This document shows positions 8,970 to 19,049 of a stretch of 26,603 nt of DNA, one piece after another (the first letter of the stretch is position 1; every line of letters starts with the position of its first letter). Both the position numbers and the translations under genes were made by a program. Origin of the DNA: CAZMLC01 sp964567125 (GTDB lineage Bacteria > Verrucomicrobiota > Kiritimatiellia > RFP12 > UBA1067); assembly GCA_964567125.1 (NCBI GenBank), contig CAZMLC010000036.1, positions 1 through 26,603 on the forward strand. Direction: 5' to 3'. Below the pieces are notes generated by a model that did no database searches, was not told the origin of the DNA, and was given only the letters and a program-made list of their open reading frames with translations.

Positions 8970-9107
8970 TTACACCTGCGTCAAGCGCAGACGGCCCTTG
9001 CGACGACGCGCCGCCAAGACCTTGCGACCACCTTTGGTTGCCATGCGAGCGCGGAAACCAATCTTGCGGACACGTTTAAGCTTCGAGGGTTGCCAAGTCA
9101 TCTTCAT
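8970..9107 (-). CDS. rpmH: 50S ribosomal protein L34
   Basis: 45 residues, a short basic protein of the large ribosomal subunit. The family core is clear: TWQPSKLKRVRKIGFRARM, then ATKGGRKVLAARRRKGR, then RLRLTQV. AGGAG lies ten bases before the ATG at 9107. It heads the rpmH-rnpA-yidD-yidC unit. dnaA, the common neighbour on the other side of rpmH, is not present; a GH5 gene sits there instead. Confidence 0.96.
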   Translation of the reverse strand: MKMTWQPSKLKRVRKIGFRARMATKGGRKVLAARRRKGRLRLTQV

Positions 9108-9150
9108 TGTAAAGGTTCTCCTAACGTTCTCTTAAAAATGAGTGTTTTAG

Positions 9151-9178
9151 ATTATCACATCCGCGGCCTTCTGGTCAA
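9151..9178 (-). promoter_or_regulatory. Sigma70-type promoter for rpmH-rnpA-yidD-yidC
   Basis: On the minus strand, TTGACC (9178-9173) and GATAAT (9156-9151) are separated by 16 bases, and TGT directly precedes the -10, giving an extended -10. It lies between the GH5 stop and rpmH, with a leader of about 35-40 bases. Confidence 0.6.
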
Positions 9179-9188
9179 CCAGTCTTTC

Positions 9189-10412
9189 TCACTGCGGCGA
9201 TTTTTCGGATACTGCCTTTTTCGCACGCATCCGCGCCTGCATGCGCTGGTTCGCCTCCCCGACCTGCTTGAGTATGTAGGCCCGGTTGTTGGAAAAGGTG
9301 ATATTCCACGCTTTGTCCTGAGCGCTGTAATCAAAAACCCAGACCGCGGCGAGCGGGATCGTGTTCGTCTCGATCGCCGCCAGCATGGCGCTAAATGCAG
9401 CCCGGCCAGTCTCGGTCTCCGCATCCGGCACTCCGAATTCGCCGACGAAAAGCGGTTTTTTCGCTCCCTGCGCGATCTGCTGCATGCGCATCAGGATCTC
9501 TTGCGGATCTTTTGCAGCCAGCGGATAACCGCCCTTCTCCGAAGGATAGACATGCACGCAGAGTACGCCGAAGGGATCGGGATTGTCGCGCAGAAGCACG
9601 CTGCGCCACTCCTCGAATGAGTCGGCTTTCCAGCTCCGCTCATGCGTCGTATGGTAGGCGCACGCGCGCGGCATAGAGTTGCCGGTCACGATCAGCCGCT
9701 GCGGATCGTACTGCCGCACGGTCTGGGCCATCGCGTTGAAGGCGACCAGCATCGCCGTCGAAGTCAGTTCATCCCGGCTCGTGCGCTGTGCCGCTGTTTT
9801 GAGTGTGGGCCAGACCGGCGGCCGATGCTGCGCCGCATTGGGCAGATCAACGGCCAACGAATATTCGTTGCCGAATTCCCATGCCCAGATAGCAGGCGAC
9901 TTCTGATAGCGTGTAACGATCTCCCGCGTATACTGGCAGATGAACGCGACTGTTTTGCTCTGCGGATCGCCGAGGCAGTCGATCGGCTCATGAACCAGAT
10001 CGGGCACAGTCGCCATATTCCAAAACAGCGAGGGAATCAACCCCACGTTGCAGCGCTCAGCCGCTGCGACAACCGCATCGAGCCGCTGGAAATAGGTCTC
10101 CTTCTCGTTCAGGTAGAGATCCCAGTCCACGGGCCAGAACCCGCATGCCATGAAGCGGACAAAAGGAATGTGCGCCTCAGACAGCTGTTTCAGCCCGGCC
10201 TCATACGACAGATCCGCAGGATTTTTCAGCGTCCGGCTGAAGAGACTAAAATAGTTGACGCCGATGCCCTGATACGGCGCGCCCTGCCGCAGAAGCACCC
10301 CTTTGCAGACAGACAGCCCTTGGGCAGCATCCGCCCCGGGTTGTCCGCCCAGCGAAAAACCTGCGTAGGCTAACACCACACAGCATACCACATGCAGACA
10401 GCAATGATTCAT
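9189..10412 (-). CDS. Secreted glycoside hydrolase family 5-like (clan GH-A)
   Basis: 407 residues. An N-terminal signal sequence spans about 1-22. The TIM-barrel of clan GH-A follows. WEFGNE places the acid/base Glu183 after Asn182, HVYP (His287, Tyr289) matches the conserved substrate residues, and VGEFG gives the nucleophile Glu325; WVFDY near residue 358 is the usual last-strand Trp region. This arrangement fits GH5 (mannanase/glucanase-like); exact specificity cannot be read. The start at 10412 has AAGGAGA six bases upstream. Hydrolysis would be retaining. It stands as a single gene ahead of the rpmH promoter, near the two secreted esterases, suggesting a role in polysaccharide breakdown outside the cytoplasm. 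Confidence 0.8.
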   Translation of the reverse strand: MNHCCLHVVCCVVLAYAGFSLGGQPGADAAQGLSVCKGVLLRQGAPYQGIGVNYFSLFSRTLKNPADLSYEAGLKQLSEAHIPFVRFMACGFWPVDWDLYLNEKETYFQRLDAVVAAAERCNVGLIPSLFWNMATVPDLVHEPIDCLGDPQSKTVAFICQYTREIVTRYQKSPAIWAWEFGNEYSLAVDLPNAAQHRPPVWPTLKTAAQRTSRDELTSTAMLVAFNAMAQTVRQYDPQRLIVTGNSMPRACAYHTTHERSWKADSFEEWRSVLLRDNPDPFGVLCVHVYPSEKGGYPLAAKDPQEILMRMQQIAQGAKKPLFVGEFGVPDAETETGRAAFSAMLAAIETNTIPLAAVWVFDYSAQDKAWNITFSNNRAYILKQVGEANQRMQARMRAKKAVSEKSPQ

Positions 10413-10468
10413 CCCCGATCTCCTTCAGCAACCGACCTATTGACTTGACCACAGACATAACGTTATCC

Positions 10469-10497
10469 AGCATAGTGGCTTTTCTTTTTAAAAACAA
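10469..10497 (-). promoter_or_regulatory. Possible promoter for the GH5 gene
   Basis: On the minus strand TTGTTT (10497-10492) and TATGCT (10474-10469) are 17 bases apart, about 57 bases before the GH5 start. The match is moderate. The rest of 10413-10592 shows no clear tRNA promoter. Confidence 0.35.
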
Positions 10498-10592
10498 GCC
10501 GAGGCCTTTTAAAAGAGGCTCCTGGACCGATTTTCATCTTGATATGCAGACCGCTTTTATGGCAAATTATGGGCGCTTTCACGTTATCGAAA

Positions 10593-10682
10593 GCCAGAGT
10601 GGTGAAATGGCAGACACACCGGACTTAAAATCCGGAGAGGCTTTATCTCCTCGTATGGGTTCGAGTCCCATCTCTGGCACCA
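10593..10682 (+). tRNA. tRNA-Leu (anticodon UAA)
   Basis: The acceptor arms GCCAGAG and CTCTGGC pair fully. The discriminator is A and the CCA end is encoded (10680-10682). The anticodon stem CCGGA/TCCGG encloses the loop CTTAAAA, giving anticodon TAA at 10626-10628. The long variable arm (about 10636-10653) and the GGTTCGAGTCC T-arm fit a class II leucine tRNA. Confidence 0.97.
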
Positions 10683-10692
10683 TATTTTATTG

Positions 10693-10733
10693 AAAAAGGC
10701 AAGCATCTCTACGGTGTTTGCCTTTTTCTTTTT
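10693..10733 (+). terminator. Rho-independent terminator after tRNA-Leu
   Basis: AAAAAGGCAA (10693-10702) pairs with TTGCCTTTTT (10718-10727), followed by CTTTTT. It starts 11 bases after the tRNA CCA end. The stem overlaps the first codons of an apparent ORF starting at 10690, arguing against that start. Confidence 0.8.
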
Positions 10734-10805
10734 ATCCACAAAACAGCGATGGCAACGCGCAACTTCAACCACTACAGCCATGCGGCAACGTGCATCAACA
10801 ACGGC

Positions 10806-10905
10806 NNNNNNNNNNNNNNNNNNNNNNNNNNNNNNNNNNNNNNNNNNNNNNNNNNNNNNNNNNNNNNNNNNNNNNNNNNNNNNNNNNNNNNNNNNNNNNN
10901 NNNNN
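10806..10905. other. Scaffold gap, 100 N (true size unknown)
   Basis: Exactly 100 N. Unlike the gap at 2426, the flanks (ending ACAACGGC and beginning GGCGAAAC) share no long overlap, so real sequence is probably missing here, including the 5' end of the following surface-protein gene. Confidence 0.9.
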
Positions 10906-12564
10906 GGCGAAACAACAGACAAGACCTTTCTCTTCTACCCTTCAACCAATCGCGCGGTTATTGACGGAGGGCTACAGGGAGGTGTCACATTCAATGGCGC
11001 ATGGTCAACCTCCGGAGGCCGGCTTGTGCGACTTGCACTTCTGGGAACGAATGCAACGCCCTGCGTGTTCAACAGCGCCTACAATGAGCACTCCCAAAAC
11101 GGCACGAATTATTCCACGTATATTGCCAAGGAAGGTCCTGGCACCTGGATCTTCAAGCACCACGCCAACCGGGGCAATCGCGGTGTCGTGGATGTCCGCC
11201 AAGGCACGCTCCAGTTTGACTCCATCGCCGAAACCGGCGTCATCTGTGCGCTCGGACGGTCCGACTTGCTCTTCGCCGATGCCGTCACCTCTATCACCAA
11301 CGGACTGGGTGTTCCGTATGCCTTCAGTCTGGGCACCGCGACCACCACGGGGACACTGGAATACATCGGCACAAATGGTGCCATGTGCTCAACGCGCAAA
11401 GTGGCCCTGCAGGGCAACGGCCGCCTCAAATCAAGCGCTGCACCGCTGACCTTCACCAGCGGCATTCAAGCGCTCACCGCCGGCGCCAAGACCCTCTATC
11501 TGGCGGGATTGTCCACGAATGCTCTGGGCACGGTCGCAGATGGTGCCGGAACAGTCGGCATCACCAAGGAGGATTCCGGCACCTGGACGCTATCCAACAC
11601 GAACACCTTCACGGGCCCGCTGGTGATCCAGTCCGGCCAGCTCATTCTGGACAAGCGCGGGTATTCCTATTATCGCTTCAGCGTGACACAGCGCAACTAC
11701 GACATCACAGGCGGTGACACAAACATCGAGTTGACCGAATTGGCGCTCTATAGTGCTGACGGTATTCGCCGCAACCTCAATCTTACGCTGAACGGCACGA
11801 ACAATGTGGGGAGGCTCAACCCCGGCGAATTCTGTCCCATGGGGACCTATTCTCCCTATCCGGGGCGGTACGAAATCAATCTGTTCGATAACAACGTCAA
11901 TTCGCAATGGACGGGCAACTCGGCGAGTTTCCTTCCTGGGACACCCATGGTACTCGTCATGCGTTTACCGGATGAAACGCCGCCCATCGCGGGTTTTGAT
12001 CTGCAATACTGGTTTGCCGCAACGAACCGGTATGTTTCGGGATGGACGCTCGATGGCAGCCGCGATGGTATCACCTGGGAGAACCTGTACAGTGTGAATA
12101 ATTATACACCGATTCCTCCAGCAACATTGAACGCAGGCGTCAAGTGGTGGTACAGCACCGGCACGACAACCCCCGGCAATGGTTTTGCCATCGCCACGGG
12201 CGAACCGACCGCGCCACTGCTCCAATCCGGCGTCCCCCTCAGCGTTGCCACGGGTGCAACCCTGACACTACTGGGCGGAAGCGAGACATTTAGCACGCTG
12301 AATATCGACTGCGATGCGGGGGGCGGCACCATCAACGCGCTGACGCTGGCAGCGACCGGGCAAATCAACCTGACGGGCTCCGCCATCTACGGGCGTTCGT
12401 TTGCGATTCCCTTGACGATCGGCACCTTCAGCAATCCGAACGTCCTGCCGAACTGGACAGTCACGCTCAACGGACAGCCAGCGCGCGGCGTCGGCCTGCG
12501 CTGGGATACGGCGACCCAGGCGATCAGACTCTACACCCTCGGCACGCAGATCATCCTGCTTTAA
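10906..12564 (+). CDS. Large secreted protein with autotransporter-type beta-strand repeats and a discoidin-like insert (5' end missing)
   Basis: 552 residues visible, open at the N-terminus into the gap. Two segments match the autotransporter-associated beta-strand repeat pattern: KEGPGTWIFKHHANRGNRG followed by VVDVRQGTLQF (about 75-106), and KEDSGTWTLSNTNTFTG followed by PLVIQSGQLIL (221-248). Between about 253 and 420 is a discoidin/F5-8C-like insert (YYRFSVTQ; ELALYSADGIRRN; WTLDGSRDGITWENLYSV). After it the beta-helix style resumes to the C-terminus. I see no outer-membrane beta-barrel and no PEP-CTERM or LPXTG anchor; the chain ends TQIILL. In PVC bacteria such proteins are usually very large and surface-exposed or secreted, often linked to glycan binding; function here is inferred only. 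Bases 10741-10805 left of the gap may or may not belong to it. Confidence 0.7.
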   Translation, partial: GETTDKTFLFYPSTNRAVIDGGLQGGVTFNGAWSTSGGRLVRLALLGTNATPCVFNSAYNEHSQNGTNYSTYIAKEGPGTWIFKHHANRGNRGVVDVRQGTLQFDSIAETGVICALGRSDLLFADAVTSITNGLGVPYAFSLGTATTTGTLEYIGTNGAMCSTRKVALQGNGRLKSSAAPLTFTSGIQALTAGAKTLYLAGLSTNALGTVADGAGTVGITKEDSGTWTLSNTNTFTGPLVIQSGQLILDKRGYSYYRFSVTQRNYDITGGDTNIELTELALYSADGIRRNLNLTLNGTNNVGRLNPGEFCPMGTYSPYPGRYEINLFDNNVNSQWTGNSASFLPGTPMVLVMRLPDETPPIAGFDLQYWFAATNRYVSGWTLDGSRDGITWENLYSVNNYTPIPPATLNAGVKWWYSTGTTTPGNGFAIATGEPTAPLLQSGVPLSVATGATLTLLGGSETFSTLNIDCDAGGGTINALTLAATGQINLTGSAIYGRSFAIPLTIGTFSNPNVLPNWTVTLNGQPARGVGLRWDTATQAIRLYTLGTQIILL

Positions 12565-12573
12565 GATGCGAAA

Positions 12574-12610
12574 AGCGCGGAACGTGCAAAGCCTTTGCCT
12601 GTTCCGCGCT
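12574..12610. terminator. Strong hairpin between convergent genes
   Basis: AGCGCGGAAC (12574-12583) and GTTCCGCGCT (12601-12610) pair perfectly; the loop itself holds a GCAAA/TTTGC hairpin. It lies ten bases after the surface-protein stop and faces the uxaE stop. No T-run follows on either strand, so terminator function is likely by position but not certain. Confidence 0.5.
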
Positions 12611-12644
12611 GTACCCTGATTAACACGCCACGCCGAGCGCGCGG

Positions 12645-14015
12645 CTATTCTTCCATCTGCCCCAGTGAGCCGAAAATCGGCAGCAGGTGATGGTCATAGA
12701 GGTTCGCCATCACCTCCGGCTCGATCCACTCCTGATTGGCTTCGAGCTGAACCGTAAAGCGCGACCCCATCTTGGCCGCGATCTTATAGGCCACGTGCAT
12801 GAATTGCCGGAAATGCCCGTTAAAAAGCGGATCCTCCGGCACGTGCCGCAGCGCGCGCGCAAACTGTTCCCCGGTCCACCGATTGACCGTCTCCGCCGTC
12901 GGCAGGAGCGCTTCATCGATCTCCAGCGACGTCTGATACGGCTGGCAGAGAAAATCGAACTGCAGCAGAGCGCGGCTATAAAGTTCCTTCGCGATCGCCA
13001 GCCCCTCGCCGCCCGACAGCGCTAAGCCGACAACCTCCGCCAGCCACGTTGTACCAGCGGTCTTGACATGGATTCCCGTACGATGCCGCTGAAGCGCTTC
13101 GGTAATGAAGGGATACAACGAAAATTTATCGCTGCCGTAATGCAGGCTGAGCTTGAGCGAGTCAGGCAGCTCATACCGCCGGATCGCATCGCGCAGCAGG
13201 CAGATGTTCGCATCCAGCTGGCGGGCAAAAACCTGCGGATCGCCGGCGTAGTCCATACCCTTTTTGAGGCGACCTGAAAATTTAGGTGCCAGGACCTGCA
13301 CGGGAATGCGTTCCTCGCCAATGGCCGCGAGGATGACAAGCAAAACCTCGGGCGCCTGCGGCGTGGCGGTTTCGTCAACCGAAACCTCGACCACAAAATC
13401 ATCGTGGCCCTTGATGCGGCGAATGTAGCGGTAAAGCTTGCCCGCTTCGCGGATGGCTGCCAGCGTCACATTGAGATAGACGCGCAGATGCTCTTTCGTC
13501 AGGCGGATGGGCCGTTCCAGCCCCTCGATCACGACCGGTTGCAGCAAATACGCATGCCGCGCCATGAAGTCCTCGATATCCAGATCGCTCGACGGACGGC
13601 CCATATACTCCGCGACATCCAAGGTAAAGAAATCGCTACTCGAAATAAATTTATCAACGTTCTGCTGCGAAACATGATCCGCATCGACAAAGTACGGCAA
13701 GGTCCAATCCAACGCCTGCGCCGTAATATCCGCCTCCAGACGCACGGACTGCGGGTGCGTACCCATGAACGTATGTTCACGGTTCGACTTGTTCCAAACC
13801 GGCGCGACAACAACGCCAGTCTGATCCCGCAATTTGATAAACGCGCGTAACTGGGCAAGGCCCTGACGTCCAAACCGATCGCCAATGCCTAACGAAAACC
13901 GTGGTAAACGTTTCATGTACTCCAGAAGAAAATGAATGTGGTAATAGGTAAGATACTGAATTGAATCATTGCTTGTAAAGCCTGAAAACAGGGCTGTCGA
14001 TTTTTCGATTTGCAT
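12645..14015 (-). CDS. uxaE: Tagaturonate/fructuronate epimerase, UxaE-like
   Basis: 456 residues. UxaE interconverts D-tagaturonate and D-fructuronate, linking galacturonate and glucuronate catabolism in the cytoplasm. Family-typical stretches are in order: FSLGIGDRFGRQGLAQL (about 40-56), APVWNKSNREHTFMGTHP (71-88), LPYFVDADHV (106-115), FFTLDVAEYMG (129-139), EVSVDET (210-216), LHYGSDKFS (291-299), HVKTAGTTWLAE (316-327) and MHVAYKIAAKMG (406-417). The His, Asp and Glu in these motifs would bind the metal. The listed start has no clear ribosome site. Met34 at 13916 (MKRLPRFSLGIG) has GGAG three bases upstream and is an alternative. No other hexuronate genes are in the window. It is divergent from clpC. 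Confidence 0.78.
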   Translation of the reverse strand: MQIEKSTALFSGFTSNDSIQYLTYYHIHFLLEYMKRLPRFSLGIGDRFGRQGLAQLRAFIKLRDQTGVVVAPVWNKSNREHTFMGTHPQSVRLEADITAQALDWTLPYFVDADHVSQQNVDKFISSSDFFTLDVAEYMGRPSSDLDIEDFMARHAYLLQPVVIEGLERPIRLTKEHLRVYLNVTLAAIREAGKLYRYIRRIKGHDDFVVEVSVDETATPQAPEVLLVILAAIGEERIPVQVLAPKFSGRLKKGMDYAGDPQVFARQLDANICLLRDAIRRYELPDSLKLSLHYGSDKFSLYPFITEALQRHRTGIHVKTAGTTWLAEVVGLALSGGEGLAIAKELYSRALLQFDFLCQPYQTSLEIDEALLPTAETVNRWTGEQFARALRHVPEDPLFNGHFRQFMHVAYKIAAKMGSRFTVQLEANQEWIEPEVMANLYDHHLLPIFGSLGQMEE

Positions 14016-14131
14016 TGCGATTTAGTCACTGCGCACTTTTTATAATATATTTCATTCGATTACGACGGAAATACATTCAACCTAAATTTCCACTACAGTT
14101 CACCTCCCGTGTTTGGTATAGTGGATTCACT
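14015..14131. promoter_or_regulatory. AT-rich divergent promoter region between uxaE and clpC
   Basis: A perfect TATAAT is at 14041-14046 on the plus strand, and the complement offers TATTAT for uxaE. No good -35 lies at the right distance. A second -10-like TATAGT at 14117-14122 sits ten bases before the clpC ATG. Confidence 0.35.
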
Positions 14132-16756
<2,625 letters not shown>

Positions 16757-16761
16757 TCACT

Positions 16762-17493
16762 GTGATCGATCTGGAAACCAGAGGATGGGTTCATTCGATT
16801 GAATCCTTCGGCACGCTTGACGGGCCGGGGATTCGCTACGTCCTTTTTCTGCAAGGGTGCGCGCTGCGCTGCCTCTACTGTCATAATCCCGACACATGGG
16901 ATATGTCCAGCGGCACCTGCACCACGGTGAAAGAGACGCTGGCCAACATCCTGAGTTACCGGACCTTCATCCGGAAGGGCGGCGTCACACTTTCCGGTGG
17001 CGAGCCCCTGCTCCAGCCTGACTTTGTCTGTGGCATCCTTGAGGGCTGCCACGCGCAGGGACTGCACACCGCCATCGACACCAGCGGCGCGATTCCGCTG
17101 GCGCGCGCCAAGCCTGTGCTCGACCGCGCCGACCTGATCCTGCTCGATATCAAGGCGCTCGACGATGCGCTCTGCACCCGGTTGACGGGCCAGAGCAACC
17201 GCGAAACGCTCGCCACGCTCGACTACTGCGAGGCCATGAAAATCCCAGTCTGGATCCGGCACGTCGTCGTGCCCGGTTATACGTACGACAAACACCTGCT
17301 AGCACAGTTGGCCGACTACCTGACGCGCTTTTCCGTGATTCGCAAAATCGAATTGTTGCCGTTTCACAAGATGGGCGAATACAAATGGAAGAAGCTCAAT
17401 TGCGCGTATAGCCTTGAGCAGGTGCCCGCGCTATCGGATGGTGAAATAGAAACAGCCCGCGCGCTCTTTCGTGCGCGTGGGCTGCCTCTTTAA
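16762..17493 (+). CDS. pflA: Pyruvate formate-lyase activating enzyme-like radical SAM protein
   Basis: 243 residues with a GTG start, five bases after the clpC stop. Glycyl-radical activases use a [4Fe-4S] cluster and S-adenosylmethionine to place a radical on a partner enzyme. The cluster motif CALRCLYC (Cys33, Cys37, Cys40) and VTLSGGEPLLQ (glycine-rich SAM motif) are clear, and SFGTLDGPGIRYVLFLQGC matches the PflA N-terminus. The length and lack of a ferredoxin-like insert fit true PflA and not the larger glycerol-dehydratase type activases. No pyruvate formate-lyase gene is present in the window, so the partner must be elsewhere. The tight spacing suggests co-transcription with clpC. Confidence 0.88.
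   Translation: MIDLETRGWVHSIESFGTLDGPGIRYVLFLQGCALRCLYCHNPDTWDMSSGTCTTVKETLANILSYRTFIRKGGVTLSGGEPLLQPDFVCGILEGCHAQGLHTAIDTSGAIPLARAKPVLDRADLILLDIKALDDALCTRLTGQSNRETLATLDYCEAMKIPVWIRHVVVPGYTYDKHLLAQLADYLTRFSVIRKIELLPFHKMGEYKWKKLNCAYSLEQVPALSDGEIETARALFRARGLPL
17454..17490 (+). terminator. Hairpin at the end of pflA
   Basis: AGCCCGCGCGC (17454-17464) pairs with GCGCGTGGGCT (17473-17483) with one G-U, followed by GCCTCTTT. It lies inside the last codons of pflA, between convergent genes. The T-run is weak. Confidence 0.4.
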
Positions 17494-17520
17494 TGAAACG
17501 GCGCAAATCGCTACTGCGTC

Positions 17521-18354
17521 TTACTTGATCGTATACCGCGTCGCCTTGTTCAAGGCTTTCCACAGCTGCTCCGCGCTCTCTGCCTGGAGAATCAATTCGC
17601 GGTTCTGTTCCTTCAGGAAGGTTTCGGTCAATCCCGCCATCAACCGCAAGTAGAAGGCGCTGACTGCTGTCGGGATCGTGATGAAGAAAATCAAGTTGGC
17701 CGTATTCTTATTATCGTCCCACGTGATGCCCTTCTTGGAGACACCCAGCGCTAACGTCAGTCCGCCGCCCTCAACGCCGCGCACGTGGGGAAAGGCCAGG
17801 CCATTCTCCATCGCCGTGCTGAGGACCGCTTCGCGCTCCAGCGCTGCCTGCACCAGTTTCTCAGAACCGGAAACGAAGTTCTTCTTCTCCATGGCCTGCG
17901 CCAATTCGAAGATCGCTTCCGCGACGGTCGTGGCCTGTACATTGTGAATCATCAGCGACTCCGCGGAAAAACGGGAAATGCCCGACTTGCGCGGCTCTGA
18001 ACGGCTCGGCATCTCGCCGACCCAATGAGGCGCATCCGCCTCCTCGAAGAGGATACGTGCGCAGTTGGGGCAGTTCTGAACCTGCTTCAACATCCGCACC
18101 GCCTGAACCTGACTGATGGGAAGACGCATGCCACACGTCGAGCAGCAGCCATTGTACATCGGAGCCATGACGATATGGTCCTTCTTGTACAGGCGCTGAT
18201 AGAGCGACTTGATATCCGGGGGAAGTTTATCCGTAAGCTGATCAATCGAGTCGTTCAAGCGATCCATGTGACGTCCGTCGCTTGTTGCCCGATGTTCATC
18301 GCGGATCAGGACGAGCTCCTGCAGCTGATTTAAATGGTTGATAAGACTTTGCAT
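17521..18354 (-). CDS. Zinc-ribbon protein fused to a PTS EIIA domain (fructose/mannitol/Ntr type)
   Basis: 277 residues. The N-terminal part has short helices (1-60), then a C4 zinc ribbon (Cys71, Cys74, Cys95, Cys98; CCSTCGMRL and CPNCARIL) resembling the DUF164/CdsZ family. A linker (about 105-130) leads to a complete EIIA domain (about 130-277). AMENGLAFPHVR carries the phospho-accepting His190; LGVSKKGITWDD, LIFFITIP and the C-terminal helices match EIIA of the PTS_EIIA_2 family. No EIIB or EIIC domain follows, so it is more likely regulatory, like PtsN, than a sugar transporter part. AAGG is five bases before the ATG, and a good promoter lies upstream. It is transcribed alone, convergent with pflA and divergent from secG. 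The fusion is unusual; the domains themselves are well supported. Confidence 0.82.
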   Translation of the reverse strand: MQSLINHLNQLQELVLIRDEHRATSDGRHMDRLNDSIDQLTDKLPPDIKSLYQRLYKKDHIVMAPMYNGCCSTCGMRLPISQVQAVRMLKQVQNCPNCARILFEEADAPHWVGEMPSRSEPRKSGISRFSAESLMIHNVQATTVAEAIFELAQAMEKKNFVSGSEKLVQAALEREAVLSTAMENGLAFPHVRGVEGGGLTLALGVSKKGITWDDNKNTANLIFFITIPTAVSAFYLRLMAGLTETFLKEQNRELILQAESAEQLWKALNKATRYTIK

Positions 18355-18388
18355 AGAAACCTTATGAAGCGTTCTGTAAGTAGTTTTA

Positions 18389-18417
18389 ATGTTATTTTTT
18401 TATGCTTAAAAAGTCAA
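18389..18417 (-). promoter_or_regulatory. Promoter of the zinc-ribbon/EIIA gene
   Basis: On the minus strand TTGACT (18417-18412) and TAACAT (18394-18389) are exactly 17 bases apart, with an A-rich spacer. The leader is about 28 bases. Confidence 0.6.
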
Positions 18418-18419
18418 GA

Positions 18420-18448
18420 GTGGACTCGGGTTTTCGGGAAGAGTCCAC
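18420..18448. promoter_or_regulatory. 8-bp inverted repeat directly upstream of the -35
   Basis: GTGGACTC and GAGTCCAC flank a 13-base centre. The repeat ends two bases before the -35 of the zinc-ribbon/EIIA promoter, a typical position for an activator site. The remainder, 18449-18650, shows only a weak secG promoter candidate (TACAGT near 18631). Confidence 0.35.
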
Positions 18449-18671
18449 AACTACCGCGCTAAAACACGGGAAACCAACGACTTCCATCTCTTCACGTGCC
18501 TTCTCAACCACCCTCTGCCCGATTTGAACAACCTGCACCTGCGCAACATAACACGCGCCTTTTTACAGCGCGCACGCATAAAAATCATCAGCGAGACGGT
18601 TCTCAGTTGCGCATAACCCGCTTGTTTTGATACAGTTTATTTTCCATTTGATGGAAGAAGAGGAGAATAGT

Positions 18672-19043
18672 ATGTCGTTACTGATTGGTTTACTGTATTT
18701 CATTGAAATTGTGGTTTGTTTTTTGCTGGGCGGTGTGATCCTGCTGCAGAAGCCGAAAGAGGGCGGACTGGGTGTCAGCTTCGGCGGCGGTATGGGCGAA
18801 GCATTGTTTGGTGCGCAAGTCGGCAACGTGCTCGTTAAAGTCACGGTGATCCTCGGCATTATTTTCCTTACGAACACCATGATCCTTTCGCGCCTGACAT
18901 CAACGGGGGCGAACACGGTGATGCAAGGTGTCACGACACCTCCTCCTGCAACCTCCCAGAGCGCATTGCCGCTCCCGGGTGCTCCCGCAGCAGGCGGCGC
19001 TGCGACGCAGGCCCCGGCTCCTGCACCTGCCGCAGCAAAATAA
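18672..19043 (+). CDS. secG: Preprotein translocase subunit SecG
   Basis: 123 residues from the ATG at 18672, chosen because AGGAG is six bases upstream; the earlier ATG at 18627 lacks a site. SecG is the small non-essential part of the SecYEG channel. The two membrane helices (about 4-24 and 53-73), the loop KPKEGGLGVSFGGGMGEALFG and the following FLTNTMILSRL match the family. The C-terminal tail is Pro/Ala-rich and poorly conserved. It heads a packed run of sulfur amino acid genes; metX starts six bases after its stop. Confidence 0.93.
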   Translation: MSLLIGLLYFIEIVVCFLLGGVILLQKPKEGGLGVSFGGGMGEALFGAQVGNVLVKVTVILGIIFLTNTMILSRLTSTGANTVMQGVTTPPPATSQSALPLPGAPAAGGAATQAPAPAPAAAK

Positions 19044-19049
19044 ACGCGC

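Noticed and set aside
10732..10740. Perfect DnaA box TTATCCACA near the rpmH operon, suggesting an origin
   Set aside because: It is a single 9-mer beside a terminator, with no cluster of boxes and no dnaA, dnaN or gyrB.
10690..10805. Apparent start of the surface protein at 10690
   Set aside because: It lies inside the tRNA terminator stem, has no signal peptide, and its frame depends on the arbitrary 100-N length.
14015..14131. Extended N-terminus for ClpC
   Set aside because: The 39 added residues are not Clp-like and cover the divergent promoter; MNGFGHFTERAQ is the conserved start.
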